Assembly (NCBI RefSeq): GCF_001051235.1
Contig: NZ_CBTJ020000027.1
Span: forward strand, 124,001-188,000
DNA: 64,000 nt
Origin: Candidatus Competibacter denitrificans Run_A_D11
Lineage (GTDB): Bacteria > Pseudomonadota > Gammaproteobacteria > Competibacterales > Competibacteraceae
Reading direction: 5' to 3'
Shown one piece after another: positions 26,603 to 36,253 of the stretch. Both the position numbers and the translations under genes were made by a program. Positions within the stretch are counted from its first letter, which is position 1; each line of letters opens with the position of its first letter. Under the pieces are notes generated by a model that saw only the letters and a program-made list of their open reading frames with translations, did no database searches and had not been told where the DNA came from.

Positions 26603-28550
26603 TTCCACTAATGAACTGAGCACACGGCGTATTTTTGCCGAACAAGTCCGGCTGCTGTACGCTCAAGCACCGCTGAGCGCGCTGGCTAACGCGCTGATCG
26701 CTCCCCTGCTGGTACTCGTCCTCTGGCCAGTGATCGCACACTCGGTCTTATGGGCGTGGCTGTTGACACTGGAAGCGACCCTCGTGATTTGCGCGCTACT
26801 GATCCTCGCTTTCCGGCGCGATCCCCACCGACATGAAACCCCAGAACGCTGGGCTGATCGTTACACCTGGGCCTGCGCAGCGTGTGGGATCTGCTGGGGG
26901 GGATGTCTGTTCTTGCTGGCGCTGTCGCCATCCTTGGTTTATCAGACCTTCATTGCCTTGTGCTTGGGCGGAATGCTGATGGGTGGCGTGCTGACCATGA
27001 CGCCATGGCTGACCACCTGTATCTTCTATTCTCTACCGCTAGTCTTACCGCCGACGCTTTGGCTGCTGCTGCAAGATGATTTGATGCTGACCGTCATGGG
27101 CATCACGGGCATCCTCTACCTGGTCTTGGCACTGAGCACCGCTCAGCACTACCACCAGACCTTGCAACATTCGCTACGGTTGGGGCTGGACAATCTCACT
27201 CTTGCCGAGTCGGCGGCAGCCGCAAAGGAGCTTGTCGAGGCCAGTCATGCCCAACTGGCTGAGCGCCAAGCGGCATTGCAAGACAGTCTGGAGGCCATGC
27301 GGGAATTCTACCGGGTCATCGCCACCCCACGCCGCCACGCCAATGATCAGATTCAAGCCCTGCTGGCCATGGGCCGCGAGCGGTTCGGCACGGCTGTGGG
27401 CATCCTGGCCCACATTGAGGGGCAACGCTACGAAGTTATACAAACGAGTGGAACCGGCACTGGACTCGCCGTTGGCACAGTCCTGCCCTTGGAGGAAACT
27501 TACTGTAACGAGGCCGCCCGACTAGGCTCACCCTTGAGCATTGAACACGCCGCAACCACCCGCTGGCGCGAGCACCTTTGCTATCAGAAACACCATCTGG
27601 AAACCTATCTCGGCGCACCCGTCCACATCGGTGGCCAGCCCTACGGAACCCTCTGTTTTTATGACCAAAAACCCAGGCCGACACCGTTTTCCAGTGTCGA
27701 TCATGAGCTGATTCAGCTCATGGCGCGCTGGATCGGCGCCGTGATTGAACAAGACCGCACAGCCGCCGCCGTGCAACGGCAACATACTTTACTGGTACAC
27801 GCCTCGCGCTTAAACACACTCGGCGAAATGGCCTCAGGGCTGGCACACGAAATCAACCAGCCCATCACCGCTATTGCCTTATATGCTGAGACCAGCCTGA
27901 GCCGCTTGCGCGGTGGTGTCGTCGATCCAACCGAGATCGCCGCCACGTTGGAGAAAATCGCCAGCCAAAGCGCCCGGACCAACACGATCATCCAACATAT
28001 CCGCCGTTTCGCCCGCCAGAGCAAACCGCATTATCTTGCAGTCCACACCAAAGCGCTGCTCGACGAAATCGACGATTTTCTGATCCTGGAAACCCATCGC
28101 CACGAGGTTCGCCTCCAGCAACACATCCCCCCCAATTTGCCGCCGGTGTTGGCCGATCCTCTCCAGTTTCAGCAGGTGATCCTAAACCTGATTCACAACG
28201 CGGTGGACGCGATGCACACGAACGAAGGTCCACGCACGATTACCCTTTCAGCCCGTATCGACCGCGAGATGGTGGAAATCGGCATTGAGGATACCGGTCC
28301 CGGTGTTCCACCCGATATTTTCAGCCGGCTACTCCACCCCTTTTTCACGACCAAGCCCGATGGGCTGGGCCTGGGATTATCGATCAGCGAATCCATCATT
28401 GAAGCGCACGGAGGTCGGTTATGGGCAACTCCCAACCGAGAGCGGGGCGTCACCTTTCACTTCACCTTGCCGATTGCCAATCACGCCAGCCTCCCTGAGC
28501 ACCCACCTACCGAGCCAGCGCCAGCAGCGGTCGGCTCTAACGCCGGATAA
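26580..28550 (+). CDS. Sensor histidine kinase with integral membrane sensor, GAF and DctB-type kinase core
   Basis: 656 residues. Five or six helices fill residues 30-190, followed by a short coiled coil, a GAF domain (about 245-390, GTVLPLEETYC and LGAPVHIGGQPYGTLCFYD), then HisKA with GEMASGLAHEINQPITAI and HATPase_c with NLIHNAVDAM, DTGPGVP and GLGLGLSISESI. The active His is in AHEINQP. The GTG start at 26580 overlaps the previous gene; the first ATG inside would remove helix 1. The phosphate probably goes to the FixJ-like regulator at 30534. The stimulus is unknown. Confidence 0.88.
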   Translation: MNAAILVDSTNELSTRRIFAEQVRLLYAQAPLSALANALIAPLLVLVLWPVIAHSVLWAWLLTLEATLVICALLILAFRRDPHRHETPERWADRYTWACAACGICWGGCLFLLALSPSLVYQTFIALCLGGMLMGGVLTMTPWLTTCIFYSLPLVLPPTLWLLLQDDLMLTVMGITGILYLVLALSTAQHYHQTLQHSLRLGLDNLTLAESAAAAKELVEASHAQLAERQAALQDSLEAMREFYRVIATPRRHANDQIQALLAMGRERFGTAVGILAHIEGQRYEVIQTSGTGTGLAVGTVLPLEETYCNEAARLGSPLSIEHAATTRWREHLCYQKHHLETYLGAPVHIGGQPYGTLCFYDQKPRPTPFSSVDHELIQLMARWIGAVIEQDRTAAAVQRQHTLLVHASRLNTLGEMASGLAHEINQPITAIALYAETSLSRLRGGVVDPTEIAATLEKIASQSARTNTIIQHIRRFARQSKPHYLAVHTKALLDEIDDFLILETHRHEVRLQQHIPPNLPPVLADPLQFQQVILNLIHNAVDAMHTNEGPRTITLSARIDREMVEIGIEDTGPGVPPDIFSRLLHPFFTTKPDGLGLGLSISESIIEAHGGRLWATPNRERGVTFHFTLPIANHASLPEHPPTEPAPAAVGSNAG

Positions 28551-28557
28551 CGCGGCG

Positions 28558-30480
28558 ATGACTGAACCTAAAGACCGTGCATCGGCCCCATCGGGCTTTG
28601 CCGTGATCCCCCAGCTCTGGCTATCGCATTCCTTCTCCAGGATGCGACTGGAACGGGGCAAAGCCGGCTATTGCCACCCGGCTGTCCTTAGCCTGGTTCT
28701 CGCCCTCGGTGGCCTGCTGTGGCTTTGGGCAATCAATCCGTTATTGATCACTTGGCTGTACCCTGGTAGCACCCTGCCATCACTTGCCAGCTCTGTACCG
28801 AGCGCGCTGGCGATCTTGGCCGGCGCCGGTCTGCTCTATTGGGTACTCAAAGCGTGTAACGTCGCCATGCACCGCACCCAATGCGCGCAGCATCAACAAC
28901 TGGCCGAATTCATCGCGTACAGCCCTGATCCGGCGTTCCTCAAAGACCAACAAGGTCGTTATCTGGCTGTCAATGCCGCGTTCGCCCAGCTAGCAGGTCG
29001 GCCCGCTATCGAATGCTTAAACCAGGATGATTCTGCTTTATTCTCTCCTGAAGCCGTTGCCCTGTTCATCGACCATGACCAGCGGGTCATCGCCGATGGC
29101 ACAGCCTCTAACCGAGAAATCACCCTGGCAATTCATGGTGACACCCACGTTCTACTCACCACCCGGTGGCCTTATCGGGATACTGAGGGTTGTAGCATCG
29201 GTGTTTGCGGTATCGCCCAGGAGATCACTGCACAAAAACAAGCAGAAAATCAAGTATATAGTGCCAATACCAACATGGAGTCGCGCATCCGGGAACGCAC
29301 CGCTGCACTCCAGTCGATCAATGAAGACTTGGAGCGCCAGATCGCCGCTCGGATTCAGGCCGAGGTCGCATTGCGCGATAGCCAAGAGCGCTTTCGCCAA
29401 TTGGCCGAACACATCCGTGAGGTGTTCTGGGTTTACGGCGTTGAGGAAGAACGCCCGCTCTATATCAGCCCCGCCTATGAAGAAATTTGGGGCCATCCCA
29501 TAGACGGGCTGCTTGAGCGCCCGATGACCTGGATCGAAGCGATCCACCCGGATGACCGAGCGCGGGTACAAGCCGCCCACATCACCAAGTGCGGATCGGG
29601 GTATTTCGACGAGGAATATCGGATCATACGCCCCGACGGCACCATCCGCTGGATCTGGGATCGAGGCTTTCCGGTATGTGATGAAGCCGGCCGCATCTAT
29701 CGCATCGCAGGCTTGGCCGAGGATATTACCCGTCGCAAGCTGGCCGAGGACCAACTGCGACGCCAACAGGTAGAGTTGACCCGGATATCGCGGCTCAGCC
29801 TGGCGGTTGAACTTGCCGCCAACTTAGCGCACCAGCTTAACCAACCCTTGGCCGCCATCGTCGCCTATACCCAAGCCTGTCTGACCTTGCTGCGGCAAGC
29901 CGACACCGATCCTCGCGTACTGACCGGAACACTTGACGAAATCGTTAACCAAGGGCTGCGTGCTGGTGAAATCATCCGCCACTTGCGTGAGCTAGTGCAG
30001 AAGCATCCAGCGGCCCAAGCGGCTCTTGATCTGAACGCCCTGATCCGCTCGGTCGTGCGCTATGCCCAAACGGAACTAAACCAAGCCGGGGTTTCGCTCA
30101 AGTTGTCCTTAGCTGATCCTCTGCCCGCTGCCTTGGCTGACGATATCCAAATCCAACTGGTCTTGCTTTCACTAATCCGCAATGCTATCGAGTCGATGGG
30201 TGAGCAGGCTGACGGCCCTCACGAGTTGACGGTGAGCACAGCAATGGCTGACCCTGGTAGCGTATGGGTTACCGTCCGTGATACGGGACCAGGTTTTCGG
30301 CTAGACATGGAAGATGACTTATTTCGACCTTTCTTCACCACCAAGCCCGGCGGTATGGGGTTGGGTCTCTCCGTCGGCCGTTCGATCATCGAATCCCAAG
30401 GCGGCCAACTCTGGGCCACCCTCAATCTCGACGGTGGTGCCGCCTTCCACTTCAGCTTGCCAGCCTATCCAGACGCTTAA
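28558..30480 (+). CDS. Sensor histidine kinase with two PAS domains, DctB-type
   Basis: 640 residues: two helices at about 48-65 and 80-100, a PAS domain (FIAYSPDPAFLKDQQGRYLA), a coiled coil, a second PAS with PAC (RIAGLAEDITRRKLAEDQ), HisKA with ANLAHQLNQPLAAIVAYTQA (active His) and HATPase_c with LSLIRNAIESM, DTGPGFR and GMGLGLSVGRSI. It starts seven bases after the preceding kinase gene. Its dimerisation domain is like that of its neighbour, so the pair may converge on one regulator. FixL-like haem ligands cannot be identified with confidence. Confidence 0.87.
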   Translation: MTEPKDRASAPSGFAVIPQLWLSHSFSRMRLERGKAGYCHPAVLSLVLALGGLLWLWAINPLLITWLYPGSTLPSLASSVPSALAILAGAGLLYWVLKACNVAMHRTQCAQHQQLAEFIAYSPDPAFLKDQQGRYLAVNAAFAQLAGRPAIECLNQDDSALFSPEAVALFIDHDQRVIADGTASNREITLAIHGDTHVLLTTRWPYRDTEGCSIGVCGIAQEITAQKQAENQVYSANTNMESRIRERTAALQSINEDLERQIAARIQAEVALRDSQERFRQLAEHIREVFWVYGVEEERPLYISPAYEEIWGHPIDGLLERPMTWIEAIHPDDRARVQAAHITKCGSGYFDEEYRIIRPDGTIRWIWDRGFPVCDEAGRIYRIAGLAEDITRRKLAEDQLRRQQVELTRISRLSLAVELAANLAHQLNQPLAAIVAYTQACLTLLRQADTDPRVLTGTLDEIVNQGLRAGEIIRHLRELVQKHPAAQAALDLNALIRSVVRYAQTELNQAGVSLKLSLADPLPAALADDIQIQLVLLSLIRNAIESMGEQADGPHELTVSTAMADPGSVWVTVRDTGPGFRLDMEDDLFRPFFTTKPGGMGLGLSVGRSIIESQGGQLWATLNLDGGAAFHFSLPAYPDA

Positions 30481-30533
30481 ACACCGAAGCTGGGCCAAGT
30501 TTGACTGCAACTCTGATCCAAAGCCTCTTCACC

Positions 30534-31145
30534 ATGCCTGATAGAGCCACGGTTTTCCTCATTGACGATGATCAAGCGGTGCGCGACGCTATCCGCCTTT
30601 TGCTGGAAACCAGTGGGTTTACCGTGCAAGCCTTTGCAAGCGCTATCGATTTCCTCAACATGGCGGTGATCGGACAACCGGGGTGCCTGGTGCTGGATGT
30701 GCGGATGCCGGGCCTTAGCGGTCTGGATTTACAGAAGCGGTTACGCGCTCAAGGCTATCGAATCCCGATTATCTTTATCACCGGGCATGGCGATGTGCCG
30801 ATGGCGATTCGTGCCATGAAAGCCGGTGCCTTCGACTTTATCGAAAAGCCATTTCAAGGCCAAACCCTGCTGGCTCGGATTGAGGAGGCCTTAGCCGCCG
30901 ACGGTCAGGAACGGTGCCGACAGACTCAGCGGGCCGATGCTGCCGCTCGCCTGGCGCTGCTATCGCCACGCGAGCGTGAGGTATTGGAGCGGGTGGCGGA
31001 TGGCCAATACAACAAAGTCATTGCCGCCGAGCTGAACATCAGCTTGTCAACTGTGGAAATCCACCGTAAGCGAGTCATGGAAAAATTGCAGGCCGAATCG
31101 CTAACGGATTTGATCCGCCTGCTGGCATTGCTGCAAGCCGATTAA
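30534..31145 (+). CDS. FixJ/NarL-type response regulator
   Basis: 203 residues. The receiver domain contains LIDDDQAV, phosphorylation site D55 (LVLDVRMPG), ITGHGD and the lysine in FIEKPF. The C-terminal LuxR/GerE helix-turn-helix is clear: LSPREREVLERVADGQYNK then STVEIHRKRVMEKL. It will act as a DNA-binding transcription factor for targets of the two upstream kinases. ATG 30534 fits the family's start; the 30501 alternative adds 11 residues. Two kinases for one regulator is unusual. Confidence 0.92.
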   Translation: MPDRATVFLIDDDQAVRDAIRLLLETSGFTVQAFASAIDFLNMAVIGQPGCLVLDVRMPGLSGLDLQKRLRAQGYRIPIIFITGHGDVPMAIRAMKAGAFDFIEKPFQGQTLLARIEEALAADGQERCRQTQRADAAARLALLSPREREVLERVADGQYNKVIAAELNISLSTVEIHRKRVMEKLQAESLTDLIRLLALLQAD

Positions 31146-31323
31146 ATCGGCTTGGCTGGCTGGCGAGTGACAATCTTTAGTTACGGCAATACCTGATGAT
31201 GTCCCGATAAAATTCCACGAAAAACAGATAATCACCCGGTAACTATCGGTTTTTGTATCTTTGTTGGGCAAAGGGGTGTATTCTATATTGCATTGCAACA
31301 TAGCGCGTTGATGAGGTATCGCC

Positions 31324-33483
31324 ATGACCACCGCCATCCTTGTTGTCCCCAGCGAACAGCGGGTCGGGTTGACGACTGTCGCTCTCGGCCTCGTCCATGC
31401 GCTCGACCGGGAAGGTATTCCCGTCGGTTTCTGCAAACCCATTAGTCAGCCGCACGCCAGCGATACCGGTCCCGAACGCTCGACCCGGCTGGCGCGCATG
31501 GTGACCAGTTTGAATCCACCCGAACCGATCCCGGTCAGCGAAACGGAAAACCTACTCGGTCATGACCGGGAAAACGTGCTGTTGGAAGAGGTCATCGGCC
31601 GTTTTGAACAGGCGGCTCACCACACCAGCGCAGTCATCGTCGAAGGTTTGATGGATACTGAGGAACAGCCTTACGGCACCCGCCTCAACGCCAAGATGGC
31701 ACAAAGTTTGGACGCCAAGATCATCGTGGTCACCGCCCCTGGCCGTGATACACCGCGCCAGGTCGCCGATACGGTTGAAATCATCGCCCGCGCTTACGGT
31801 GGCATTCACCACGAACGGATGCTCGGCGCCATCATCAATCTGCTGGATGCGCCAGTAGACCAAACCGGCCATATCCGGTTCGATTTCAGCCGCGCCGAGA
31901 ATGGCTACCATCCCGGCCACGAAGCCGAGTTCCGCGCCGAATGCACCCGCCACTGGCCGCAAACCTTCGCACTGCTGGGCTGCATTCCTTGGCAGCGCGA
32001 GCTAAGCGCGCCGCGCGTGTGCGACATCATGCAACTGATCGGCGCCCAGATTCTTAACGAGGGCCAGTTAAACCGGCGCGTCACTCATGTGGTCTTGGGA
32101 GCAGCCAGCTTAATCAGCAGTTGTCAGGAGCTGCGGCCTGGAGCCATGGTCATTATTCCCGGTGACCGCGACGATTTGCTGCTGGCGATCTGCATGGCCA
32201 CCATGAGCGGCACCCATGTCGCTGGCGTCCTGCTCGCCGGTGGCTTGAAGCCGGATTTGCGGGTCTGGAAGCTCTGTAGTCCGGCACTCGATGCGGGTCT
32301 ACCCGTCCTCACCATTCCCCACAGTGCCTTGCAGTCGGTGCTTTATTTGCCACATCTCAACTTGGAAGTCCCACTTGATGACCGCGACCGGATGCAGCAG
32401 GCGGTGGAAACCGTTGCCTCGCACATCACCCTCGATTGGAAGGAGCCGTTGCTGAGCCGTATCCAAGAGCGGCGTCTCAGCCCGCCAGCCTTCCAGCACA
32501 CGCTGGTGCAACGCGCCCGCAAGGCGAACAAGCGGATTATCCTGCCCGAAGGCAATGAACCACGTACTATCGAAGCGGCGATCATCTGCCACCAACGCGG
32601 CATCGCCCGTTGTGTACTAATGGGGGACGCCGGCCGTATGCATCGGTTGTCGGCCCGCCGCGGCATGAGCATACCGCCCGATATCGAGATCATCGATTCC
32701 ACTCAAATCGACCGGCGTTATATCGATGCGTTGGTAGCACTGCGCCAACACAAAGGGTTGAACAGTGGACTAGCCGAAGAAGCCTTGCACGATGCCGTGG
32801 TGCTGGGCACCTTGATGCTGCAACTCGGAGAAGTGGACGGGCTGGTTTCCGGCGCTGTGCACACCACCGCCAACACGATTCGACCCGCGCTACAACTGGT
32901 CAAAACCGCGCCCGACGTGCGGCTGGTCTCCTCGATTTTCTTCATGTGCCTGCCTGAGCAGGTTCTGATCTATGGCGACTGTGCCATCAACATCAACCCC
33001 AACGCCGAGGACTTAGCGGATATCGCCATCCAGAGCGCTGAATCGGCGAAAGCCTTCGGTATTATCCCGCGTGTTGCCATGCTCAGCTACAGTACAGGCA
33101 CGTCGGGCAGCGGCAGCGATGTAGAAAAAGTCAAAGCCGCTACCCGATTAGCTCGGGAACGGCGTCCTGATCTGCTGATTGATGGTCCTCTGCAATACGA
33201 TGCCGCCACGATCAAAGCGGTGGCGCAAAGCAAAGCACCGGACAGTCAAGTGGCTGGGCGGGCGACGGTGTTCATCTTCCCCGACCTCAACACTGGCAAC
33301 ACCACCTACAAAGCGGTGCAGCGCAGCGCGGATGTCATCAGCATCGGCCCGATGCTGCAAGGACTGAACAAGCCGGTCAATGATCTATCACGCGGGGCGT
33401 TGGTGGAAGATATCGTCTTCACCATTGCCCTGACCGCGATCCAGGCAGAACAAGCGCTCGAACGGGAACGCAATCAGCGCTAA
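31324..33483 (+). CDS. pta: Phosphate acetyltransferase, long form
   Basis: 719 residues, the length of the enterobacterial-type long Pta. Domains: an N-terminal BioD-like P-loop region (VVPSEQRVGLTTVALGL), a central DRTGG domain around 215-320 with its GALVIIPGDRDD-like segment, and the C-terminal PTA catalytic domain from about 390 with ILPEGNEPRTIEAA and SYSTGTSGSGSDVEKV. It interconverts acetyl-CoA and acetyl phosphate in overflow or acetate metabolism. No ackA is next to it. An AT-rich stretch before the ATG probably holds its promoter. It meets the methyltransferase gene end to end with no bases between. Confidence 0.94.
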   Translation: MTTAILVVPSEQRVGLTTVALGLVHALDREGIPVGFCKPISQPHASDTGPERSTRLARMVTSLNPPEPIPVSETENLLGHDRENVLLEEVIGRFEQAAHHTSAVIVEGLMDTEEQPYGTRLNAKMAQSLDAKIIVVTAPGRDTPRQVADTVEIIARAYGGIHHERMLGAIINLLDAPVDQTGHIRFDFSRAENGYHPGHEAEFRAECTRHWPQTFALLGCIPWQRELSAPRVCDIMQLIGAQILNEGQLNRRVTHVVLGAASLISSCQELRPGAMVIIPGDRDDLLLAICMATMSGTHVAGVLLAGGLKPDLRVWKLCSPALDAGLPVLTIPHSALQSVLYLPHLNLEVPLDDRDRMQQAVETVASHITLDWKEPLLSRIQERRLSPPAFQHTLVQRARKANKRIILPEGNEPRTIEAAIICHQRGIARCVLMGDAGRMHRLSARRGMSIPPDIEIIDSTQIDRRYIDALVALRQHKGLNSGLAEEALHDAVVLGTLMLQLGEVDGLVSGAVHTTANTIRPALQLVKTAPDVRLVSSIFFMCLPEQVLIYGDCAININPNAEDLADIAIQSAESAKAFGIIPRVAMLSYSTGTSGSGSDVEKVKAATRLARERRPDLLIDGPLQYDAATIKAVAQSKAPDSQVAGRATVFIFPDLNTGNTTYKAVQRSADVISIGPMLQGLNKPVNDLSRGALVEDIVFTIALTAIQAEQALERERNQR

Positions 33484-34083
33484 TCAGGCTTGGCGCTCGA
33501 AGACTTCGACGCGAGCCGGCGGTAAATTGCCCCAGACGATCTTGCTGGATACTCGCCGAAACCGAGGCAGCCAGCGAGTTCTGGTGCCGCGCAGATCGTA
33601 GGTAAATTGGACTAATAAGCCGCCGGCATCAAGCAGCGTTTCAAACTGCTGGCTGATAGCGCGCGTGGTGGCCGGATGGAGCGAGCGCAGCGGCAGGCTG
33701 GAGACGATGCTGGCGATTTTCTTCGATCTGTCATGGCCCAAAAGCTGGCCCAGTTGCGCGGCATCACCCTGAATGATCCGCAGTTGCGGGAACCGTTGGC
33801 GGAGATGGTGAGCCAGTGTTGGTGAACGTTCCACCACCACCAATTTCCACGGCGGCACACCGTGCTTGAGCAACGCGGTGGTCACGGCGCCGGTCCCCCC
33901 GCCCAGCTCTATCACCAAACCATCACAATCCCTGGGAACCCGTGCGGCCATGGAACCGGCCAGCAAAGGGGCACTGGGACAAGCTGCCCCCATGGCGCGC
34001 GGATTAGCCCAGATTTCCCGCGTAAACAGCGCCAGCGAAGCGGCGCCTGGGGCCTGCATTAGAACTTTAACAAAACGTTTCAT
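33484..34083 (-). CDS. Class I SAM-dependent methyltransferase, PmtA-like phospholipid N-methyltransferase
   Basis: 199 residues. VIELGGGTGAVTTALL is SAM motif I, VVVERSPTLAHHLRQRFP carries the acidic ribose ligand, and SIVSSLPLRSLHPATT plus LLVQFTYDLRG are typical of PmtA-like or rRNA-dimethylase-like proteins. The short N-terminal amphipathic part (RFVKVLMQAPGAAS) is the membrane association segment of PmtA. It likely methylates phosphatidylethanolamine on the inner face of the membrane, though other small substrates are possible. Confidence 0.8.
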   Translation of the reverse strand: MKRFVKVLMQAPGAASLALFTREIWANPRAMGAACPSAPLLAGSMAARVPRDCDGLVIELGGGTGAVTTALLKHGVPPWKLVVVERSPTLAHHLRQRFPQLRIIQGDAAQLGQLLGHDRSKKIASIVSSLPLRSLHPATTRAISQQFETLLDAGGLLVQFTYDLRGTRTRWLPRFRRVSSKIVWGNLPPARVEVFERQA

Positions 34084-34246
34084 ACCCTACCTACAGGGAT
34101 TGCCCGCTTTCTGCGCAACGTGTGCGCGGGGCGGTGACGCTCTAAGCCGCCAAAAAAAATCCAAAGCATGGCCGGGAGCGAAGGGAAGAACCCAGTTGGC
34201 CTGGTTCGACGGGTGGGGTTGTCCGTAGCGATCTCTCGTATCGCGC

Positions 34247-34639
34247 TCAGGAACGGTTACGCAACAGTTCCTGTTCGGCTTCAAAGAGCACTGAGGCGAG
34301 TTGGTGAAGCCCTTCCTGCTCGGCCAGTTCGGAAATCTCCTCCCAAGAGGCCCCACGGTCGATAGCAGCGGCGGTCTTGCTGCTATCCGGCATGTCCTCA
34401 CGCGCTTCACGAACAAAGACATCCGTGGCGGCGGCGGCATCTTCTATAGATGCCGAGCCTTTCCGCAAGGCTTCCTGTTCGGCTTCGAACAGGACAGTGG
34501 CGAGCTTGTGTAGACCTTCCTGCTCAGCCAGTTCGGAAATCTCCTCCAAGCTAGCGTTGCGGTCGATGGCAGCGGCAGTCCGACTGCCATCGGCCAGATC
34601 CCGCCGAAACGACTGGAGTATTACATCGATATTCTTCAT
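34247..34639 (-). CDS. Two-repeat acidic protein of unknown function
   Basis: About 130 residues made of two copies of a 45-residue unit: both contain TAAAIDR, EEISELAEQEGLH and LFEAEQE in the same order. The unit is helical and acidic. The repeat is also visible in the DNA, so it arose by tandem duplication. Start 34639 (MKNIDVIL) is chosen over 34681/34690 because the first unit follows directly. No signal peptide and no known domain are seen. It is divergent from the PepSY gene. Confidence 0.55.
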   Translation of the reverse strand: MKNIDVILQSFRRDLADGSRTAAAIDRNASLEEISELAEQEGLHKLATVLFEAEQEALRKGSASIEDAAAATDVFVREAREDMPDSSKTAAAIDRGASWEEISELAEQEGLHQLASVLFEAEQELLRNRS

Positions 34640-34865
34640 TTCCACTGGATAAAACTCCGGTAGCCGCAAGGTTTCGCGCATGAGGGGCAAAGTCTAAAGC
34701 GGTATTGAGGAATTGCCAACTTCGTGCAGTCCGCCAGCCAAAATTCAGGTTGATTTCACTTCTGGCCCCTAAGATGTGCGCAATGTGATGGCGCCCTCTC
34801 TAGCCCATCGCTCGGCCAGTCACTCTGGCTTTTTGCCCATTTTAACCGATCAGGAGCTTTTCAAA

Positions 34866-35177
34866 ATGCGTAAATCTACTCTCTTCTCCGCTGTTGCTGT
34901 CTTGGTGGCCACTACCGTTTGCGCTGCCGGTGCCTTCGCAGTAGAAACTGGCACCGCAGCTGTTGCCCCCCAGCCGGCCGTAACCGCGCCTATCACCAAG
35001 GAGCAGGCAACCGACATGGCGCTGAAGGCCCATCCCGGTAAAGTTATCAAAGCCTATGAGGATACGAAGAAAGGCAAAAAAACCTGGGAAGTGAAAATCC
35101 AGGGCGATGACGGCAAAAAGTGGGAGATCTATTACGAAATCACCACCGGCTTATTGGTCGCAGAAGAAGGCAAGTAA
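34866..35177 (+). CDS. Periplasmic PepSY-domain protein (first of two)
   Basis: 103 residues with a signal peptide ending around AFA (residue 24) and a PepSY domain: ITKEQATDMALKAHPGKVIK, KTWEVKIQGDDGKKWEIYY and TTGLLVAEEGK. PepSY proteins modulate proteases or bind signals in the envelope. ATG 34866 has AGGAGC before it at 34850. It is the first gene of a plus-strand set with cytochrome b561, a second PepSY protein and a two-component pair, an arrangement recurrent in proteobacteria. Confidence 0.85.
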   Translation: MRKSTLFSAVAVLVATTVCAAGAFAVETGTAAVAPQPAVTAPITKEQATDMALKAHPGKVIKAYEDTKKGKKTWEVKIQGDDGKKWEIYYEITTGLLVAEEGK

Positions 35178-35207
35178 TCGACCACCGTCTGAATCGATCC
35201 ATCCAGT

Positions 35208-35224
35208 CCCCGCCAACGGCGGGG
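35208..35224 (+). other. Intergenic hairpin between PepSY and cytochrome b561 genes
   Basis: CCCCGCC-AAC-GGCGGGG forms a perfect seven-base-pair stem with a three-base loop. No T-run follows, so it is not a standard terminator. It may lower expression of the downstream gene or protect the 3' end of the PepSY message. Confidence 0.4.
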
Positions 35225-35248
35225 CATCCATCACGAAACCTTTAAGCC

Positions 35249-35860
35249 ATGACTTCTCTAAAAACCACTGAAGTTCTTGTCTGGGACCCTTGGGTTCGGC
35301 TGTTTCACTGGATTCTAGTCGCTGCATTCAGCGCTGCTTACTTTACGCAGGGTGAACCCTTCGAAGGCATCCAGGAACAACTGGCAGGGGATTGGTTACA
35401 AACGATCCATGTCTGGGCGGGCTACACCCTCATCGGCTTGCTGATCTTCCGCTTGATCTGGGGTTTTATCGGTCCACGCCATGCGCGTTTCAGTGATTTC
35501 GTGCATGGCCCACGCCGCATCTTAGCCTATGTCAAGGATGTCTTAACACTACGCGCTTCCCGCCATCTGGGGCATAATCCAGCCGGTGGTGCCATGATCA
35601 TCTGTCTCCTGCTCGCATTGACTATCACTGTGATCGCCGGCTTGGGTCTCTACGGCGCTGATCAGGGCTTAGGGCCTCTCGCCGGGTGGTTGGCCAATGC
35701 CAGCGACTCCACTGTTCACACCCTGAAGGAAATCCACGAATTTTCTGCCAATTTCACGTTAGTACTGGTCGGAGGGCATCTGCTCGGTGTGATTTGGGAA
35801 AGCCTGTTGCACCGCGAAAATCTGGCCCACGCCATGATCACCGGTCGCAAACGGGTCTAA
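35249..35860 (+). CDS. Cytochrome b561-type membrane protein
   Basis: A 203-residue four-helix b-type cytochrome of the CybB/YdhU group: WDPWVRLFHWILV near the start holds the first haem histidine, HVWAGYTLIGLLIFRLIWGF the second, and the later HEFSANFTLVLVGGHLLGV the others. It moves electrons across the inner membrane, probably from quinol to a periplasmic acceptor. It lies 72 bases after the first PepSY gene and 59 bases before the second. Confidence 0.88.
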   Translation: MTSLKTTEVLVWDPWVRLFHWILVAAFSAAYFTQGEPFEGIQEQLAGDWLQTIHVWAGYTLIGLLIFRLIWGFIGPRHARFSDFVHGPRRILAYVKDVLTLRASRHLGHNPAGGAMIICLLLALTITVIAGLGLYGADQGLGPLAGWLANASDSTVHTLKEIHEFSANFTLVLVGGHLLGVIWESLLHRENLAHAMITGRKRV

Positions 35861-35919
35861 GCAATGTCGGGGCTACTGCCGCAACCCCCATAGCCGAACG
35901 GAGCGCTTCTCCTGTAACT

Positions 35920-36234
35920 ATGGCGATCCTCTACGCTAGAAGGCCACTTGCGCTGTTGCTGGTGCTCGCTGCACTGTTACCGGAGACCTCGGCGCTGGCC
36001 GGGCGTGACCAAGACGAAATTCGCCGCTTGCACCAAGCCAAACAAATCCTGGCGCTGGATACCATTATCACCAATCACCGTCGGCAATATCCCGGCGGCA
36101 AGCTGCTGGAAGCCGAACTGGAATTCGAGGAAGGCCGTTATGTCTATGAAATCAAAATTCTCGGCGATGACGGTGCGGTGCGTGAATTCGAATACGACGC
36201 CCGCAGCGGTGAGCTGTGGCATCTCAAACACTGA
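35920..36234 (+). CDS. Periplasmic PepSY-domain protein (second of two)
   Basis: 104 residues with a signal peptide (LALLLVLAALLPETSALA) and a PepSY domain at RLHQAKQILALDTIITN through EEGRYVYEIKILGDDGAV, ending EYDARSGELWHLKH. It is paralogous to the protein at 34866, sharing the VYEIKI/WEVKI-GDDG strand. ATG 35920 gives the signal peptide start; the open frame upstream overlaps the cytochrome. The response regulator follows 19 bases later, so a role as periplasmic input to the sensor kinase is plausible. Confidence 0.82.
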   Translation: MAILYARRPLALLLVLAALLPETSALAGRDQDEIRRLHQAKQILALDTIITNHRRQYPGGKLLEAELEFEEGRYVYEIKILGDDGAVREFEYDARSGELWHLKH

Positions 36235-36253
36235 TCATCGCTAGCAGACTCCG

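Noticed and set aside
34245..34270. Second copy of the MITE end (GGTTACGCAACAG)
   Set aside because: Only about eight bases match, it lies inside a coding region and no partner end is found.
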